64,000 bases of DNA from Flavobacterium geliluteum (GCF_017948595.1 NZ_JAGFBV010000021.1:20017-84016); one strand, 5' to 3'. Shown: positions 16,680-25,821, counted from the stretch's first letter. Made by a program: numbers and translations. The notes: generated from the letters alone by a model not told the origin.

Positions 16680-19133
16680 TTAAAATTTATAAGTTACGGT
16701 GAGAGTGGCATTTCTTGGGGCTCCGGGAAATAAGCGGAGATAGTTTTGAGCTCCCAGCCAATACGTTTTATTTAGTAAATTACCTGCATTAATGGCAATT
16801 TGCATGTTGCTTTTTGTAGGTTTGTAATAAAGTGCAGCATCAAAAACGGTAAAATCCGGAATTGTAAAATCTCTTGTAAACCAAGGAATTTTGCTGCTTT
16901 GGTATTGCATTCCCAAACCAATTCCGAAATCACTTAAAGCTGAAGCCGAATCAAAATTGTAACGTGTCCAGAGATTGGCACTATTTTTTGGCGTATTTTG
17001 TTTTCGGGCTCCAATCAAAGAGGCCTCTCTATCGTTGGTAATTTCGGCATCAATATAACTGTAAGAAGCGTTTATTTGCCAGTTGGTAGTGATGTATCCA
17101 GCAATGTCGCATTCGAAGCCACGACTGCGTTCAGCGCCTCTTGTAACCAATAAATCAGGATTGATAGGATCATTGGCATTCATCAGAATGTTTCGCTGAT
17201 TGATTTCATAAACCGCCGCATTTATACTTATTTTGTTGTTGAATAACGTAGCTTTTGCTCCAAATTCTTTCAGATTACTTTCCAGAGGGTCAAACAAACT
17301 TCCTGCAGGCAATGATCCTGTTTGTGGCATTAATGTAACTGTATTAGACTGTGGCTGATAGCCCTCCAGATACGTCGTGTAGATATTTACAGCATCGTTA
17401 ATTGCATAAGTCACACCAACTCGGGGCAACAAGGCCGATTTTTTTACCGTCAATTCATTCGTTGTTTCATAATTGGTAATGTCTTCAAACCATTCGTTTC
17501 TTAAACCCAGTAAAAAAGTAAATTTTGCCCACTGAATCTGATCCTGAATATAAATAGCATTGGTCGTTGTGAGTGCCGATGGCAAGGCAGTTCTCACATT
17601 CAAAGTATAATCTTCAATGTTTCGAAGGGTGTAGGTGGGAGTATTCAAATTAAAATAATTAACATTAGGCTTTGGCAAAACCACGCCATCTATGGTGGTC
17701 GTCTGATAGTTATCGGCGTTAGCCAGAACAAACGTACTGGCAACAGTTCCGTCTTTTAGTAAATAACCTCTTGCTGCATTTTGGCCACCACCTTTGGTTT
17801 TGTTCCAACTGCTCAAATCATATCCGGTTAGTAATTTGTGACGGAGTTTTCCGGTTTTAAAATCAAAATTAAAATAAGCGTTCAAATTATCGACATTCCA
17901 ATATTGCTGGCGTTGCACAAATTGCATCATTGCCAGACTCGCTACCGGCTGGTTGTTGATGTCTACAGCAAAAGCATTGGTAGTGCGGTGTTCCTGAAGG
18001 TTTTCTGTCCAGGATTGTTTCATATACGAAGCATTAAAACCAATTTTTGAAGTAAATTTATGTGCAAAATTGGTCATCAAAATCATTTCCTTCGACTTAA
18101 AAAAATCATTTGGAGCTCCCAGATTAAGGCTTATCGGTGTTTTGTTCAAATTGGTTGTTCCAGCCACAGCTCCAAAAATGGGCTGACCTCTGTCGAGATT
18201 TCCCGTCATGTCGCTCAGTATCAATTCGGTATTAATGGCGGTTTTTTCATTCGGAATATAACTGAAAGAAGGAGAGATTAAAAACGATTTGTTTCCCACC
18301 AAATCACGAAAGGATTTCGCCTCTTGATACGCTCCGTTTACTCGGTATAAAAGTGTTTTAGATTCGTTTAAAGGTCCTGTAAAATCAAGAGTTCCTCTAA
18401 AAGTGCTAAAACTTCCGACACTTAAACTAACTTCTTTACGATCAACAGCCAACGGTTTTTTGGTCACCAGATTGATACTTCCGCCCGGATCAACAGAAGA
18501 AAAAGTGGCACTAGATGGTCCTTTGATTACTTCAACACGTTCTATATTATTTGTTAAAGGCTGTAAAAAATAGTATTGACGTGTACGCATGCCGTTGATG
18601 ATTTGGCCTTCTTCATTTTGACTGATACCTCTAATGGAATATTGGTTGTAATAGCTAGACGGAATTACGCCACTGGCCATTTTTACGGCATCTGCGAGAT
18701 AAAAAGCATTTTTGTCGGCAATTAATTCTTTGGTAATTGTCGAGATAGATTGTGGAATATCTTTATTGAGTGCTGCAATTTTTGTTGCCGAAAAAGAATA
18801 ATCACTATTGTATTTTTTAGAAGCACGACCAAGGATTTCGACCGTTTGCAACTCGTTTCGATCAGAATTGATTTCGATATTTAGAAATTTTGCACCCGAT
18901 TTTACTTGAATTGTCTTGTAACCTGCGGCCGTAATTTCTAGTATTCCTTCGCCTTCAATAGCAAAGTTCCCGTCTGTTGCAGTGGTGGTTTGCAGATCAG
19001 AATTCAGTAATTTAATGGTTGCACCCGCGATTCCTTCTTTGGTGTCGCTATCGGTGATTTTTCCTGTAATTTGTTGGGCGTTTATAATATTCATCCCAAG
19101 GAAGAGGAATAAAATGAGGTGTAAATGTTTCAT
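16680..19133 (-). CDS. TonB-dependent outer-membrane receptor, siderophore type
   Basis: The start at 19133 gives MKHLHLILFLFLGMNIINAQ, a proper signal peptide. A longer frame to 19229 would overlap the ATPase gene. The 817-residue protein contains a carboxypeptidase-like regulatory beta-sandwich (ITGKITDSDTKEGIAGATI), a plug domain (NKDIPQSISTITKELI; GISQNEEGQIINGMR) and a 22-strand barrel ending in an aromatic residue (LTVTYKF). The plug wording is typical of siderophore receptors such as FhuE or FcuA. It lies within an ABC transporter operon and follows the ATPase gene by 34 bases. The ligand is probably a metal chelate, but this is inferred. Confidence 0.9.
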   Translation of the reverse strand: MKHLHLILFLFLGMNIINAQQITGKITDSDTKEGIAGATIKLLNSDLQTTTATDGNFAIEGEGILEITAAGYKTIQVKSGAKFLNIEINSDRNELQTVEILGRASKKYNSDYSFSATKIAALNKDIPQSISTITKELIADKNAFYLADAVKMASGVIPSSYYNQYSIRGISQNEEGQIINGMRTRQYYFLQPLTNNIERVEVIKGPSSATFSSVDPGGSINLVTKKPLAVDRKEVSLSVGSFSTFRGTLDFTGPLNESKTLLYRVNGAYQEAKSFRDLVGNKSFLISPSFSYIPNEKTAINTELILSDMTGNLDRGQPIFGAVAGTTNLNKTPISLNLGAPNDFFKSKEMILMTNFAHKFTSKIGFNASYMKQSWTENLQEHRTTNAFAVDINNQPVASLAMMQFVQRQQYWNVDNLNAYFNFDFKTGKLRHKLLTGYDLSSWNKTKGGGQNAARGYLLKDGTVASTFVLANADNYQTTTIDGVVLPKPNVNYFNLNTPTYTLRNIEDYTLNVRTALPSALTTTNAIYIQDQIQWAKFTFLLGLRNEWFEDITNYETTNELTVKKSALLPRVGVTYAINDAVNIYTTYLEGYQPQSNTVTLMPQTGSLPAGSLFDPLESNLKEFGAKATLFNNKISINAAVYEINQRNILMNANDPINPDLLVTRGAERSRGFECDIAGYITTNWQINASYSYIDAEITNDREASLIGARKQNTPKNSANLWTRYNFDSASALSDFGIGLGMQYQSSKIPWFTRDFTIPDFTVFDAALYYKPTKSNMQIAINAGNLLNKTYWLGAQNYLRLFPGAPRNATLTVTYKF

Positions 19134-19167
19134 TATGGTAGGTGGATAAAGAGGGTTGTATCTCCGT

Positions 19168-19863
19168 TTAGACAGTTTGTAAATATAAATCTTCAAGCTC
19201 GTTGGCTGATATTGCCGCAGCTTCAACAATGGTCATAAGATTTCCCTGTTTCATGATTCCGATGTGTGTTGCGACTTCTCTGGCTCTAAAAATATCATGA
19301 GTGGCCATCAATATGGCAGTTCCTTCGGCTGAAAGTTCTTTTAGAATTTGCGAAAACTCATTAGAAGCTTTTGGGTCTAATCCGCTTGTGGGCTCGTCAA
19401 GCAATAAAACCTTTGCTTGTTTGGCGATAGCGATGGCAATGCCTACTTTTTGTCTCATTCCTTTAGAATAGCCACCTAAGGTCTGATGATGAGCCGTTGT
19501 TTGTAATCCAGCTTTGTTTAAAAAATAAGCCAATTCTCCTTCAGAATATTTAAAACCTGCCAAAGACGAGAAGAATTTAAGATTCTCTATTCCGGTTAGA
19601 TTAGGATATAACATTACAGTTTCGGGAATATAAGCGATATGCTTTTTAGTCTCTTGCGGGTTTTGAGTAACCGAAATATCATTTATTTTTAATTCTCCTT
19701 CTGTAGGCTCAATAAACCCCAAAAAAAGATTGATAGTAGTGGTTTTTCCAGCACCATTCTGCCCCAATAATGCAAAGATTTCTCCTTTTTTAATGGTTAA
19801 ATTCAGCGCATTCAGTGCAATTTGATTGCCATATTTTTTAGTTAGGTTTTCTGCTATAAGCAT
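19168..19863 (-). CDS. ABC transporter ATP-binding protein
   Basis: The 231-residue ATPase has Walker A GQNGAGKTT, Q-loop region IPETVMLYPNLTG, signature GGYSKGMRQK (a variant of LSGGQ), Walker B VLLLDEPTSGLDP and switch His in ATHD. The signature and short length match ATPases of ABC-2 systems. It is the first gene of the operon with the TonB receptor and two permeases, and it energises the permease pair in the inner membrane. Confidence 0.93.
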   Translation of the reverse strand: MLIAENLTKKYGNQIALNALNLTIKKGEIFALLGQNGAGKTTTINLFLGFIEPTEGELKINDISVTQNPQETKKHIAYIPETVMLYPNLTGIENLKFFSSLAGFKYSEGELAYFLNKAGLQTTAHHQTLGGYSKGMRQKVGIAIAIAKQAKVLLLDEPTSGLDPKASNEFSQILKELSAEGTAILMATHDIFRAREVATHIGIMKQGNLMTIVEAAAISANELEDLYLQTV

Positions 19864-20129
19864 AGTATGTGTTTGTTTTGGATTGATATTAGAATACTAT
19901 AAATCACCAATATTCAATAATGTTTTACTATTGAAAGTCAGTTGAATAGGATAATTGAAATGATGATAAAGCCCAGCACAAATACTACAAAAGAGTACTT
20001 GCCAACTGTCTCGACAAAAAAGTGTAGTATAAATTAGTGCTGTAAAAAAATATCAAAAGCGTAGTGTAACCAGTAATTGTCTTGTCATTATTTAAAAACA
20101 AGACACAACTCTACTTTTATATTCAAATA

Positions 20130-20137
20130 CAAATCTA
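20130..20137 (-). promoter_or_regulatory. Possible -7 element TAGATTTG for the ABC/TonB operon
   Basis: CAAATCTA on the plus strand reads TAGATTTG on the minus strand. It lies in the 282-base gap between the small His/Cys gene and the ATPase gene and points toward the ATPase. It is a motif match only and would give a long leader. Confidence 0.25.
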
Positions 20138-20145
20138 ATTTAGGA

Positions 20146-20496
20146 TTATAAAAGGGCAGGAGGTGCACGAAGTGCAAAAAGACTTCCTTTAAAAAAAGTG
20201 GTACTTACTGCAGCATACAAAAATGTGCACGAAGTTGCTTCTGTAAAGTTGGTAAAAGCGGCGTAATAAAAATCGATGGGGATAAAAGTACTGAAAGCAA
20301 AGTGGCAGATAGAACAATCACTATCAATGGAGTGACTGTGCGTAATTTGATTTTTGCTGGTACTATCACTGTGATCGCAATGTGTTTCGGTAATTTGCCT
20401 GTACACATGTTCGTAAGAATGAACGGTCTGAAACAGCATTGCAAACAATACTACCAGAGATACGGCAAAATTAAGGAAGGCAAATTTGTTTTTCAT
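20146..20496 (-). CDS. Small exported His/Cys-rich protein, DUF2946-like
   Basis: The 116-residue protein has an N-terminal hydrophobic segment (residues 6-25), then a His/Cys-rich stretch with Cys40, His42, His53, His55 and a Cys61-x-x-Cys64-His65 motif. A second hydrophobic stretch and the C-terminal sequence FALRAPPALL follow. A CxxC plus a C-terminal R-x-P-P is the hallmark of DUF2946-type proteins that often accompany TonB receptors for copper or other metals. It lies upstream of the ABC/TonB operon on the same strand. A role in metal sensing or handling is inferred; the family call is from memory. Confidence 0.7.
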   Translation of the reverse strand: MKNKFAFLNFAVSLVVLFAMLFQTVHSYEHVYRQITETHCDHSDSTSKNQITHSHSIDSDCSICHFAFSTFIPIDFYYAAFTNFTEATSCTFLYAAVSTTFFKGSLFALRAPPALL

Positions 20497-20527
20497 TCTT
20501 TCTGTTTGCTATAACGCAATTAGGTTG

Positions 20528-20535
20528 CAAATATA
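20528..20535 (-). promoter_or_regulatory. Candidate -7 element TATATTTG for the His/Cys-rich gene
   Basis: CAAATATA on the plus strand is TATATTTG on the minus strand, a perfect TAnnTTTG match 31 bases upstream of the start codon at 20496. No TTG is seen at the ideal -33 spacing. Confidence 0.45.
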
Positions 20536-20572
20536 GAAATCTTATTTAGAAATATAGCATCGTCTGTAATAA

Positions 20573-20608
20573 AAAAGAGAGCTGATACCAAAGTCAACTC
20601 TCTTTTGA
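20573..20608. terminator. Terminator downstream of the esterase gene
   Basis: Arms AAAAGAGAG (20573-20581) and CTCTCTTTT (20598-20606) flank a 16-nt loop. It lies between the esterase stop (20631) and the promoter of the next minus-strand gene. Confidence 0.75.
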
Positions 20609-20630
20609 GGCTTAAAAAAAGCGGTATTTT

Positions 20631-21680
20631 TTATTTTAAAGTAGTTTTAATCACCACAGCTGCTTGTTTAATGGCAGTTTGCACGGCTGGTACATCCGCA
20701 ATCGGATTTAACAATCCGTAATCATGAATCATTCCGCTGTATCGTGTTAGGGTTACAGGTACGCCGGCTTCGTTTAGTTTTCTGGCGTATGCTTCACCTT
20801 CGTCTCTTAACACATCATTTTCGGCTGTTTGTACCAGAGCAGGTGGCAGGTTTTTAAGTTCTTCTACACTCGCTTGCAAAGGCGAAGCATATTTTTCGGT
20901 TCTTTTAGAAGCATCTGGCAAGTAGTTATTCCAAAACCATTTCATCATATTTTTGGTCAAAAATCTTCCGTTAGCATAAGAGTTGTAAGAAGCTGTTTCA
21001 AAATTAGCATCCGTAACGGGCCATAATAAAACTTGCAATTTAATATGAGGGCCTTTTTTATCTTTTGCCATCAGCGTAATCGCCGCGCTCATGTTTCCAC
21101 CAACACTGTTCCCAACCACGGCAAGGTTTTTACCGTCTACACCAATTTCTTTTCCGTTTTCGGCTACCCATTGGGTGGCAGCATATATTTCGTTTATCGC
21201 AACTGGATATTGCGCTTCTGGTGAAGGAGTATAATCTGGAAATACCGCTACAGCGCCACTTTCTACGACTAAATCTCTCACCAATCTTCTGTGGGTATGG
21301 TAATCTCCTAGAACCCATCCGCCACCGTGGATGAAGATAAACACTGGTGCATTTGCTTTAGCTCCTTTCGGTTTTGTGATATGAATGTTTACCTTCAAAC
21401 CATTCTGAGTAATCACTTTCTCAGATTCTTCAATACCCGAATAATCTACTGCTACAGATTGCTGTGCACCAACCAATACGCCGCGTGCATCTGCAACACT
21501 CAATTGTTCCAGCGGTTTGCCGTTGCCTGAGTTTAATGCTTTCAAGAAGCTGCGTATTTCAGTAAAAACTTCCGGGTCATTTTCTCCTTTGTATTGTCTT
21601 TCTTGTGCCATGGCTATGGTATTTACAGTTAATAATGCAAAAATAAAGATACTGCTTTGTATTAATTTTATAGTTTTCAT
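20631..21680 (-). CDS. Secreted alpha/beta hydrolase (HSL-type esterase)
   Basis: The 349-residue protein begins with a signal peptide (cleavage expected near AMAQE, residue 25), so it acts in the periplasm or outside the cell. It has the hormone-sensitive-lipase oxyanion motif HGGGW (His118-Trp122) and the nucleophile elbow GNSVGG with Ser192. Asp289 (TAENDVLRDEG) and His319 (GMIHDYG) complete the triad. It hydrolyses short-chain esters; the natural substrate is unknown. It follows the OsmC gene by 36 bases on the same strand, so the two may share a transcript induced by oxidants or organic hydroperoxides. Confidence 0.88.
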   Translation of the reverse strand: MKTIKLIQSSIFIFALLTVNTIAMAQERQYKGENDPEVFTEIRSFLKALNSGNGKPLEQLSVADARGVLVGAQQSVAVDYSGIEESEKVITQNGLKVNIHITKPKGAKANAPVFIFIHGGGWVLGDYHTHRRLVRDLVVESGAVAVFPDYTPSPEAQYPVAINEIYAATQWVAENGKEIGVDGKNLAVVGNSVGGNMSAAITLMAKDKKGPHIKLQVLLWPVTDANFETASYNSYANGRFLTKNMMKWFWNNYLPDASKRTEKYASPLQASVEELKNLPPALVQTAENDVLRDEGEAYARKLNEAGVPVTLTRYSGMIHDYGLLNPIADVPAVQTAIKQAAVVIKTTLK

Positions 21681-21716
21681 AATGGTATATTTTTAGTGTA
21701 ATGTTTTGTTTTTTAA

Positions 21717-22127
21717 TTAAATAAGATGTGCTTCCAAAACAATTTCAAAAGAAAAAGCCTGACTTACCGGACAAGTTTGTTCGGCTCCTTTTGCAATTCT
21801 CAAAAATTCTTCTTCAGAAATTCCGGGTACTTTAGCATTCAATACCAATAAGGATTGTGTAATTTTTCCGTCGTTTAAAGTAATGGTAGATTGTGTGGTT
21901 AATTCTTCTGCAGTAAAACCTGCTGTGGCAAGATCTAAACTCAGTTTCATAGTAAAACAACCAGCATGAGCAGCTGCCAGAAGTTCTTCAGGATTGGTAC
22001 CTACGCCTTCGGCAAAGCGGCTGTTAAAAGAATATTGAGTTTGGTTTAATACCGTACTAGCGGTAGTTAGGGTTCCTTTTCCGTTTTTAATGTCTCCGTT
22101 CCAAACGGCTTGAGCTTTACGTTTCAT
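21717..22127 (-). CDS. OsmC-family organic hydroperoxide reductase
   Basis: The 136-residue protein matches OsmC/Ohr in length and layout. The two redox cysteines are Cys57 in AAAHAGCFTMKL and Cys119 in EQTCPVSQAF, which form the reactive pair that reduces organic hydroperoxides with lipoylated partners. FNSRFAEGVGTNPEELLAAA is the usual family region before the first cysteine. It is cytoplasmic. It has its own candidate promoter and lies upstream of the esterase gene. Confidence 0.93.
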   Translation of the reverse strand: MKRKAQAVWNGDIKNGKGTLTTASTVLNQTQYSFNSRFAEGVGTNPEELLAAAHAGCFTMKLSLDLATAGFTAEELTTQSTITLNDGKITQSLLVLNAKVPGISEEEFLRIAKGAEQTCPVSQAFSFEIVLEAHLI

Positions 22128-22160
22128 ATCTTAAAATGTTTATCAGTTATTTTGATGGTA

Positions 22161-22168
22161 CAAAGATA
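22161..22168 (-). promoter_or_regulatory. Candidate -7 element TATCTTTG of the OsmC gene
   Basis: CAAAGATA on the plus strand gives TATCTTTG on the minus strand, 33 bases before the OsmC ATG. This separates the OsmC gene from the AraC gene upstream. Confidence 0.4.
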
Positions 22169-22202
22169 TGTCGGTAATAAAGCTCTGGAAATACACAAAA
22201 GT

Positions 22203-23075
22203 CTATTCTAATTGTACATTTTTCCCTTGAAGGTATTTTTTCTTAAAATTTGAAGGAGTGTCACCAACTTTGTGAGTAAAAAGTCGGTTAAAGTAAGCCG
22301 GATCTTCATACCCCAACTGATAGGCAATTTCTTTTACACTCAAACCAGAATGTCCCAAAAGCCTTTTTGCTTCCAGAATAATGCGCTCTTTTATAATGTC
22401 GTTGGGTTGCGCAAGCTCCAGCCTATTAAATTTATTCGACAATGTTTTGGGAGCCAGCCCCAACATAGCGGCATAATCTGCTACGGTATGTTTGGTTCTG
22501 AAATGAATATCGACCAGACGGCTAAAATCTCTAAAAAACTCGATTTCTTTAGATGGCTCTTGGTTCAAAGCCCCCAATTGCTGCATTTTCCAGAGGCGGG
22601 TTGCTCTTATGATAAGTTGTTTCAAATACGTCCTGATCATTTCTTCCTGCGAAGGATCAGGATGGTCAAACTCTTCCTGCAAGAGGTGATAGATGCTTTC
22701 TACAGGGGCAACATGATGTGCCGGCAAAGCCGTCATGGGCATCTCAAAAATATTATTAAACAGCAAACCATCGCAGGCTACCTCGGCATCATGAATCTGT
22801 ACACAATAAAAATCACGGTTGTAGAACATAAAATAGCCTTGCTTTTGACCTTCTTTGTCAATTTGCAAATATTGATTGCTATTGATAAAAAAAAGTGCCG
22901 GCGTAGTAGTGTGGTACTGCTTAAAATCAATCGTAACGGAGTATTCTTCCGGTAAATAAAGCACTTTGATGTATGATTTGTATGCATCGCCATTGATATC
23001 TTCCATCGAATTTTCATTCACAATAAAAAAGCCTATTTTTTTATAATTCGATTCAAAAAAGACAGGGTTACTCAT
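22203..23075 (-). CDS. AraC-family transcriptional regulator
   Basis: The 290-residue protein has an N-terminal sensor domain and a C-terminal AraC DNA-binding domain. The first HTH region is TVADYAAMLGLAPKTLSNKF. The second is LSVKEIAYQLGYEDPAYFNR followed by LFTHKVGDTPSNFKKKYL. It is upstream of the OsmC and esterase genes on the same strand and may control them. The inducer is unknown. Confidence 0.92.
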   Translation of the reverse strand: MSNPVFFESNYKKIGFFIVNENSMEDINGDAYKSYIKVLYLPEEYSVTIDFKQYHTTTPALFFINSNQYLQIDKEGQKQGYFMFYNRDFYCVQIHDAEVACDGLLFNNIFEMPMTALPAHHVAPVESIYHLLQEEFDHPDPSQEEMIRTYLKQLIIRATRLWKMQQLGALNQEPSKEIEFFRDFSRLVDIHFRTKHTVADYAAMLGLAPKTLSNKFNRLELAQPNDIIKERIILEAKRLLGHSGLSVKEIAYQLGYEDPAYFNRLFTHKVGDTPSNFKKKYLQGKNVQLE

Positions 23076-23414
23076 GATCTGCTATTGTTTAGGTGTATTA
23101 AAACTGAAAAAGTATCGCTATTTTGTGCTTGCTAAAAAGTACGTCTCGTGCTTTAAAAACAGTTCAAAAGCGCTTCTCTCCATACTTTTTATTGCTAGTA
23201 AAGATACAAAGGCATTTTTAATTTTAAGCAATCCTTATTTGCTACAATTTCAGCAGTTAGAGGCAAAATTGGCTTTGTAAAACCACTAGAAGTTGCCTTT
23301 TTTGGAGGGGAAGAATGCGGGATTATTAAAAATTATATTTTCTACTAGCTCTATAATCGTCACCTTGTGGAGTGAGTGGTGGCAACAATAGGTTTTACTT
23401 GGTTTATAATACGA
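23076..23414. other. Non-coding spacer
   Basis: This is AT-rich sequence between the AraC gene start and the terminator of the DUF4142 gene. A 68-codon open frame at 23074-23280 has no start context and no domain. The region probably contains the AraC promoter, but no consensus element is clear. Confidence 0.5.
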
Positions 23415-23450
23415 AAAACCCGCAAACACTGAGATGTTTGCGGGTTCTTT
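23415..23450 (-). terminator. Strong hairpin terminator after the DUF4142 gene
   Basis: Arms AACCCGCAAACA (23417-23428) and TGTTTGCGGGTT (23435-23446) form a perfect 12-bp stem with a 6-nt loop and T-runs on both strands. Confidence 0.88.
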
Positions 23451-23478
23451 TGAAAATAAACCGATAACGAGTATCCGT

Positions 23479-24066
23479 TTATTTTTTATCTAAATTTTGT
23501 TTGAGCATTTTGGCATGTTCCAAATGTGCGGTCATACCTGCAATACTATTAGAAGCCCAAAGTTTAACGTCTTGATCTGTCGCGTCTTCAGAAGCTTTTC
23601 TAAGTTTATCAATTGCTTTTTGGTGACCATCGATCATCATATCTGCAAACTTTTTGTCAAAATCAGTACCTGATTTCTCGTTTAGTTGGTTGTATTCTTC
23701 CTTACCATCTTCGGTAATTGCAACTGGCAAAGTAATGTTTTTGGCATCTGCCAAAGCACTTACTTCAGTAGCCGCTTTAGTGTGCTCGTCTACCAACATT
23801 TTACCAAACTTTTTTACTTCGGAGTTGGTACTTTTTATCTGAGCTAATTTTCCAATTTCAATTTCAGCCAAATTCACTTCGGCAATATCAACAAGAAATT
23901 CAGAATCATTTTTGGTGTCCTCAATAGAGTCAAATTTGGCTTCATTAGTATCTTCGGCAACTTCTTTAGGATCTTCTTGTTTTGCTTCGTTTTTGCACGA
24001 TTGCAAAAAGATAATAATAAGTCCTGCGCCTAAAATCAATTTGCTGGCTAATAGTATTTTTTTCAT
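23479..24066 (-). CDS. DUF4142 lipoprotein
   Basis: The 195-residue lipoprotein has a signal with lipobox LQSC (Cys24), an acidic linker, and a DUF4142 helical domain (about residues 58-192). The domain is recognisable by SEFLVDIAEVNLAEIEIGKLA, VKKFGKMLVDEHTKA and GHQKAIDKLRKAS. DUF4142 has a ferritin-like four-helix character with scattered His (VDEH, DGHQ, HLEH), is periplasmic or outer-membrane attached, and is associated with stress tolerance. Its biochemical activity is not established. It is monocistronic and its upstream region abuts the large repeat array. Confidence 0.88.
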   Translation of the reverse strand: MKKILLASKLILGAGLIIIFLQSCKNEAKQEDPKEVAEDTNEAKFDSIEDTKNDSEFLVDIAEVNLAEIEIGKLAQIKSTNSEVKKFGKMLVDEHTKAATEVSALADAKNITLPVAITEDGKEEYNQLNEKSGTDFDKKFADMMIDGHQKAIDKLRKASEDATDQDVKLWASNSIAGMTAHLEHAKMLKQNLDKK

Positions 24067-24248
24067 GATCGAAAGTTTTTAGTGTTTCTACGATGTAAAA
24101 TTACTCAGCTAACATAAGATTTGGTTTACAATATTTTAAGATAATGTTACAGGATTTGAATATCAGTTAGTATTCCTCAGCTTTTCACTGCTGTGAAAGC
24201 CTTAATAACCTTCATTTTTACTAGAATTAGCCTCGTTTTGAAGGTTTT

Positions 24249-24285
24249 ACCCCAAATTTGACGTCAGAGACGTCAAATTTGGGGT
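24249..24285. repeat. Perfect 17-bp inverted repeat capping the 21-bp array
   Basis: ACCCCAAATTTGACGTC (24249-24265) is followed by AGA and its exact complement (24269-24285). The right arm runs directly into the first unit of the array. The same GACGTCAAATTTGG text occurs in the 9.1-kb array. Confidence 0.85.
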
Positions 24286-24912
24286 TCGGAACCCCATCGT
24301 TTAGGTTCGGAACCCCATCGTTTAGGTTCGGAACCCCATCGTTTAGGTTCGGAACCCCATCGTTTAGGTTCGGAACCCCATCGTTTAGGTTCAGAACCCC
24401 ATCGTTTAGGTTCGGAACCCCATCGTTCAGGTTCGGAACCCCATCGTTCAGGTTCGGAACCCCATCGTTCAGGTTCGGAACCCCATCGTTCAGGTTCGGA
24501 ACCCCATCGTTCAGGTTCGGAACCCCATCGTTCAGGTTCGGAACCCCATTGTTCAAGTTCGGAACCCCATTGTTCAGGTTTGGAACCCCATCGTTTAGGT
24601 TTGGAACCCCATTGTTGAGGTTTGGAACCCCATCGTTTAGATTTGGAACCCCATTGTTGAGGTTCGGAACCCCATCGTTTAGGTTCAGAACCCCGTAACA
24701 TTATGTCAGAACCCCACAACTTCTTGTCAGAACCTCACGACTTTATGTTGAAACCCCATAACATTATGTCAAAGCCCTATGACTTCTTGTTAAAGCTCCT
24801 TGACTTTATATTAGAACCTTATAGCTTTATGTTAAAACTGCATAGCTTTATGTTAAAACCTCTCAATTTATATTCAGAACCCCGTGAGTTCTATTCAGAA
24901 CAGCATAATAGG
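24283..24912. repeat. 21-bp tandem repeat array, exactly 30 periods
   Basis: The period of 21 is unbroken from 24283 to 24912. The first 20 units (to 24702) are nearly identical, each GGTTCGGAACCCC followed by ATCG or ATTG and a four-base tail (TTTA, TTCA or TTGA). From about 24583 two unit types alternate, giving a 42-bp higher-order repeat. The last 10 units (24703-24912) keep the phase and the GAACCCC core but are heavily diverged. The core GGTTC-G-GAACC is self-complementary. Because 21 is a multiple of three, several frames stay open and encode heptapeptide repeats such as NDGVPNL. I do not treat these as genes. Confidence 0.92.
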
Positions 24913-25154
24913 AGAGTGTCCAAAAATCTGTGTAAGGTTTAGAGAATTTTTTGGGAATGTTTGATTTATAATTTTGCCTTTTTTGTGCTTATAACATAGT
25001 TGATAAAGTTTCTGCAGGCATTTTTTTGTACACTATTAATATTGTTATATTAGCCACGTGAAAAGACAATTGGTCGTTTTAGAGAAAACCGATTGCAGTT
25101 GCTTTTTAATTCTTATTACCTAGTAAAACAACATCCAAAACTTAAAAAAAACAA

Positions 25155-25715
25155 ATGAAAAGATTTAAAAAAATGACAATAGCGGTGTTGATACTTACGT
25201 CACTGTTTTCTTTTAGGTTTGCGAATGAAAAAGTAGTTGAATTTAGTTTTCCAAAAAGAAATAACACTACTATTACCTTAAATGCTACTAATTTTGAAGG
25301 TTTTACAGAGGAGTGGAGAGGAACAGATTACTATTATTTAGGGACAAGTAAAGATTCGATAATTTGTTCTGTGTATTATTTCAAGCTAAATAAAGAAGAG
25401 CAAAAATATATGGTAGAGCCTTTTGGAGGAGTTGCTATGGCGGGTATTCCTATGATTTATTTTTCTGATAATTCTCCTTTAAAAAAATACGAAGTAAACA
25501 AATCGGGTTGGGGAAACATTACAGATGATTTTATGTTTAGACAATGTGATATACTGGAATATGAGGGAATCAAAATGAGACAAAAGAATATGTATGCGTA
25601 TGGTATGTTTGATAATGATTTGTTTGTAAGCGTTCATTTATCTAAAGAAAATTATACTTTGCGAGATTCAACGGCAATGAGGCAGCTATTACATTCTATA
25701 AAAAAGAAAAAGTAA
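25155..25715 (+). CDS. Secreted orphan protein
   Basis: The 186-residue protein has a basic start and a hydrophobic stretch (residues 8-22, MTIAVLILTSLFSFRFA), consistent with an export signal. The mature part is rich in Tyr, Phe, Asn and Lys and has a likely beta-rich fold. I recognise no domain. It is the first of three short AT-rich genes on the plus strand next to the 21-bp array, with gaps of 106 and 32 bases. The presence of a signal peptide and a normal stop supports a real gene. Confidence 0.65.
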   Translation: MKRFKKMTIAVLILTSLFSFRFANEKVVEFSFPKRNNTTITLNATNFEGFTEEWRGTDYYYLGTSKDSIICSVYYFKLNKEEQKYMVEPFGGVAMAGIPMIYFSDNSPLKKYEVNKSGWGNITDDFMFRQCDILEYEGIKMRQKNMYAYGMFDNDLFVSVHLSKENYTLRDSTAMRQLLHSIKKKK

Positions 25716-25821
25716 AAAGTAGCAATTTTAGATCAAATAACTGTAAATGATCAATTAGAACACTATTTACTCTCTGGATTTTTTTGATAGTAATGAATGT
25801 ATAATAATTTTAAATGTTTGT

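Noticed and set aside
23074..23280. 68-codon plus-strand frame upstream of the AraC gene
   Set aside because: It overlaps the AraC start and has no domain or start context.
24283..24912. CRISPR array
   Set aside because: The repeats are contiguous 21-bp units without unique spacers, and no cas gene is nearby.
24227..24942. Several long open frames on both strands encoding heptapeptide repeats (for example NDGVPNL, FRFGTPS)
   Set aside because: The 21-base period keeps all phase-linked frames open. There is no start context, signal or domain, and the frames exist on both strands at once.
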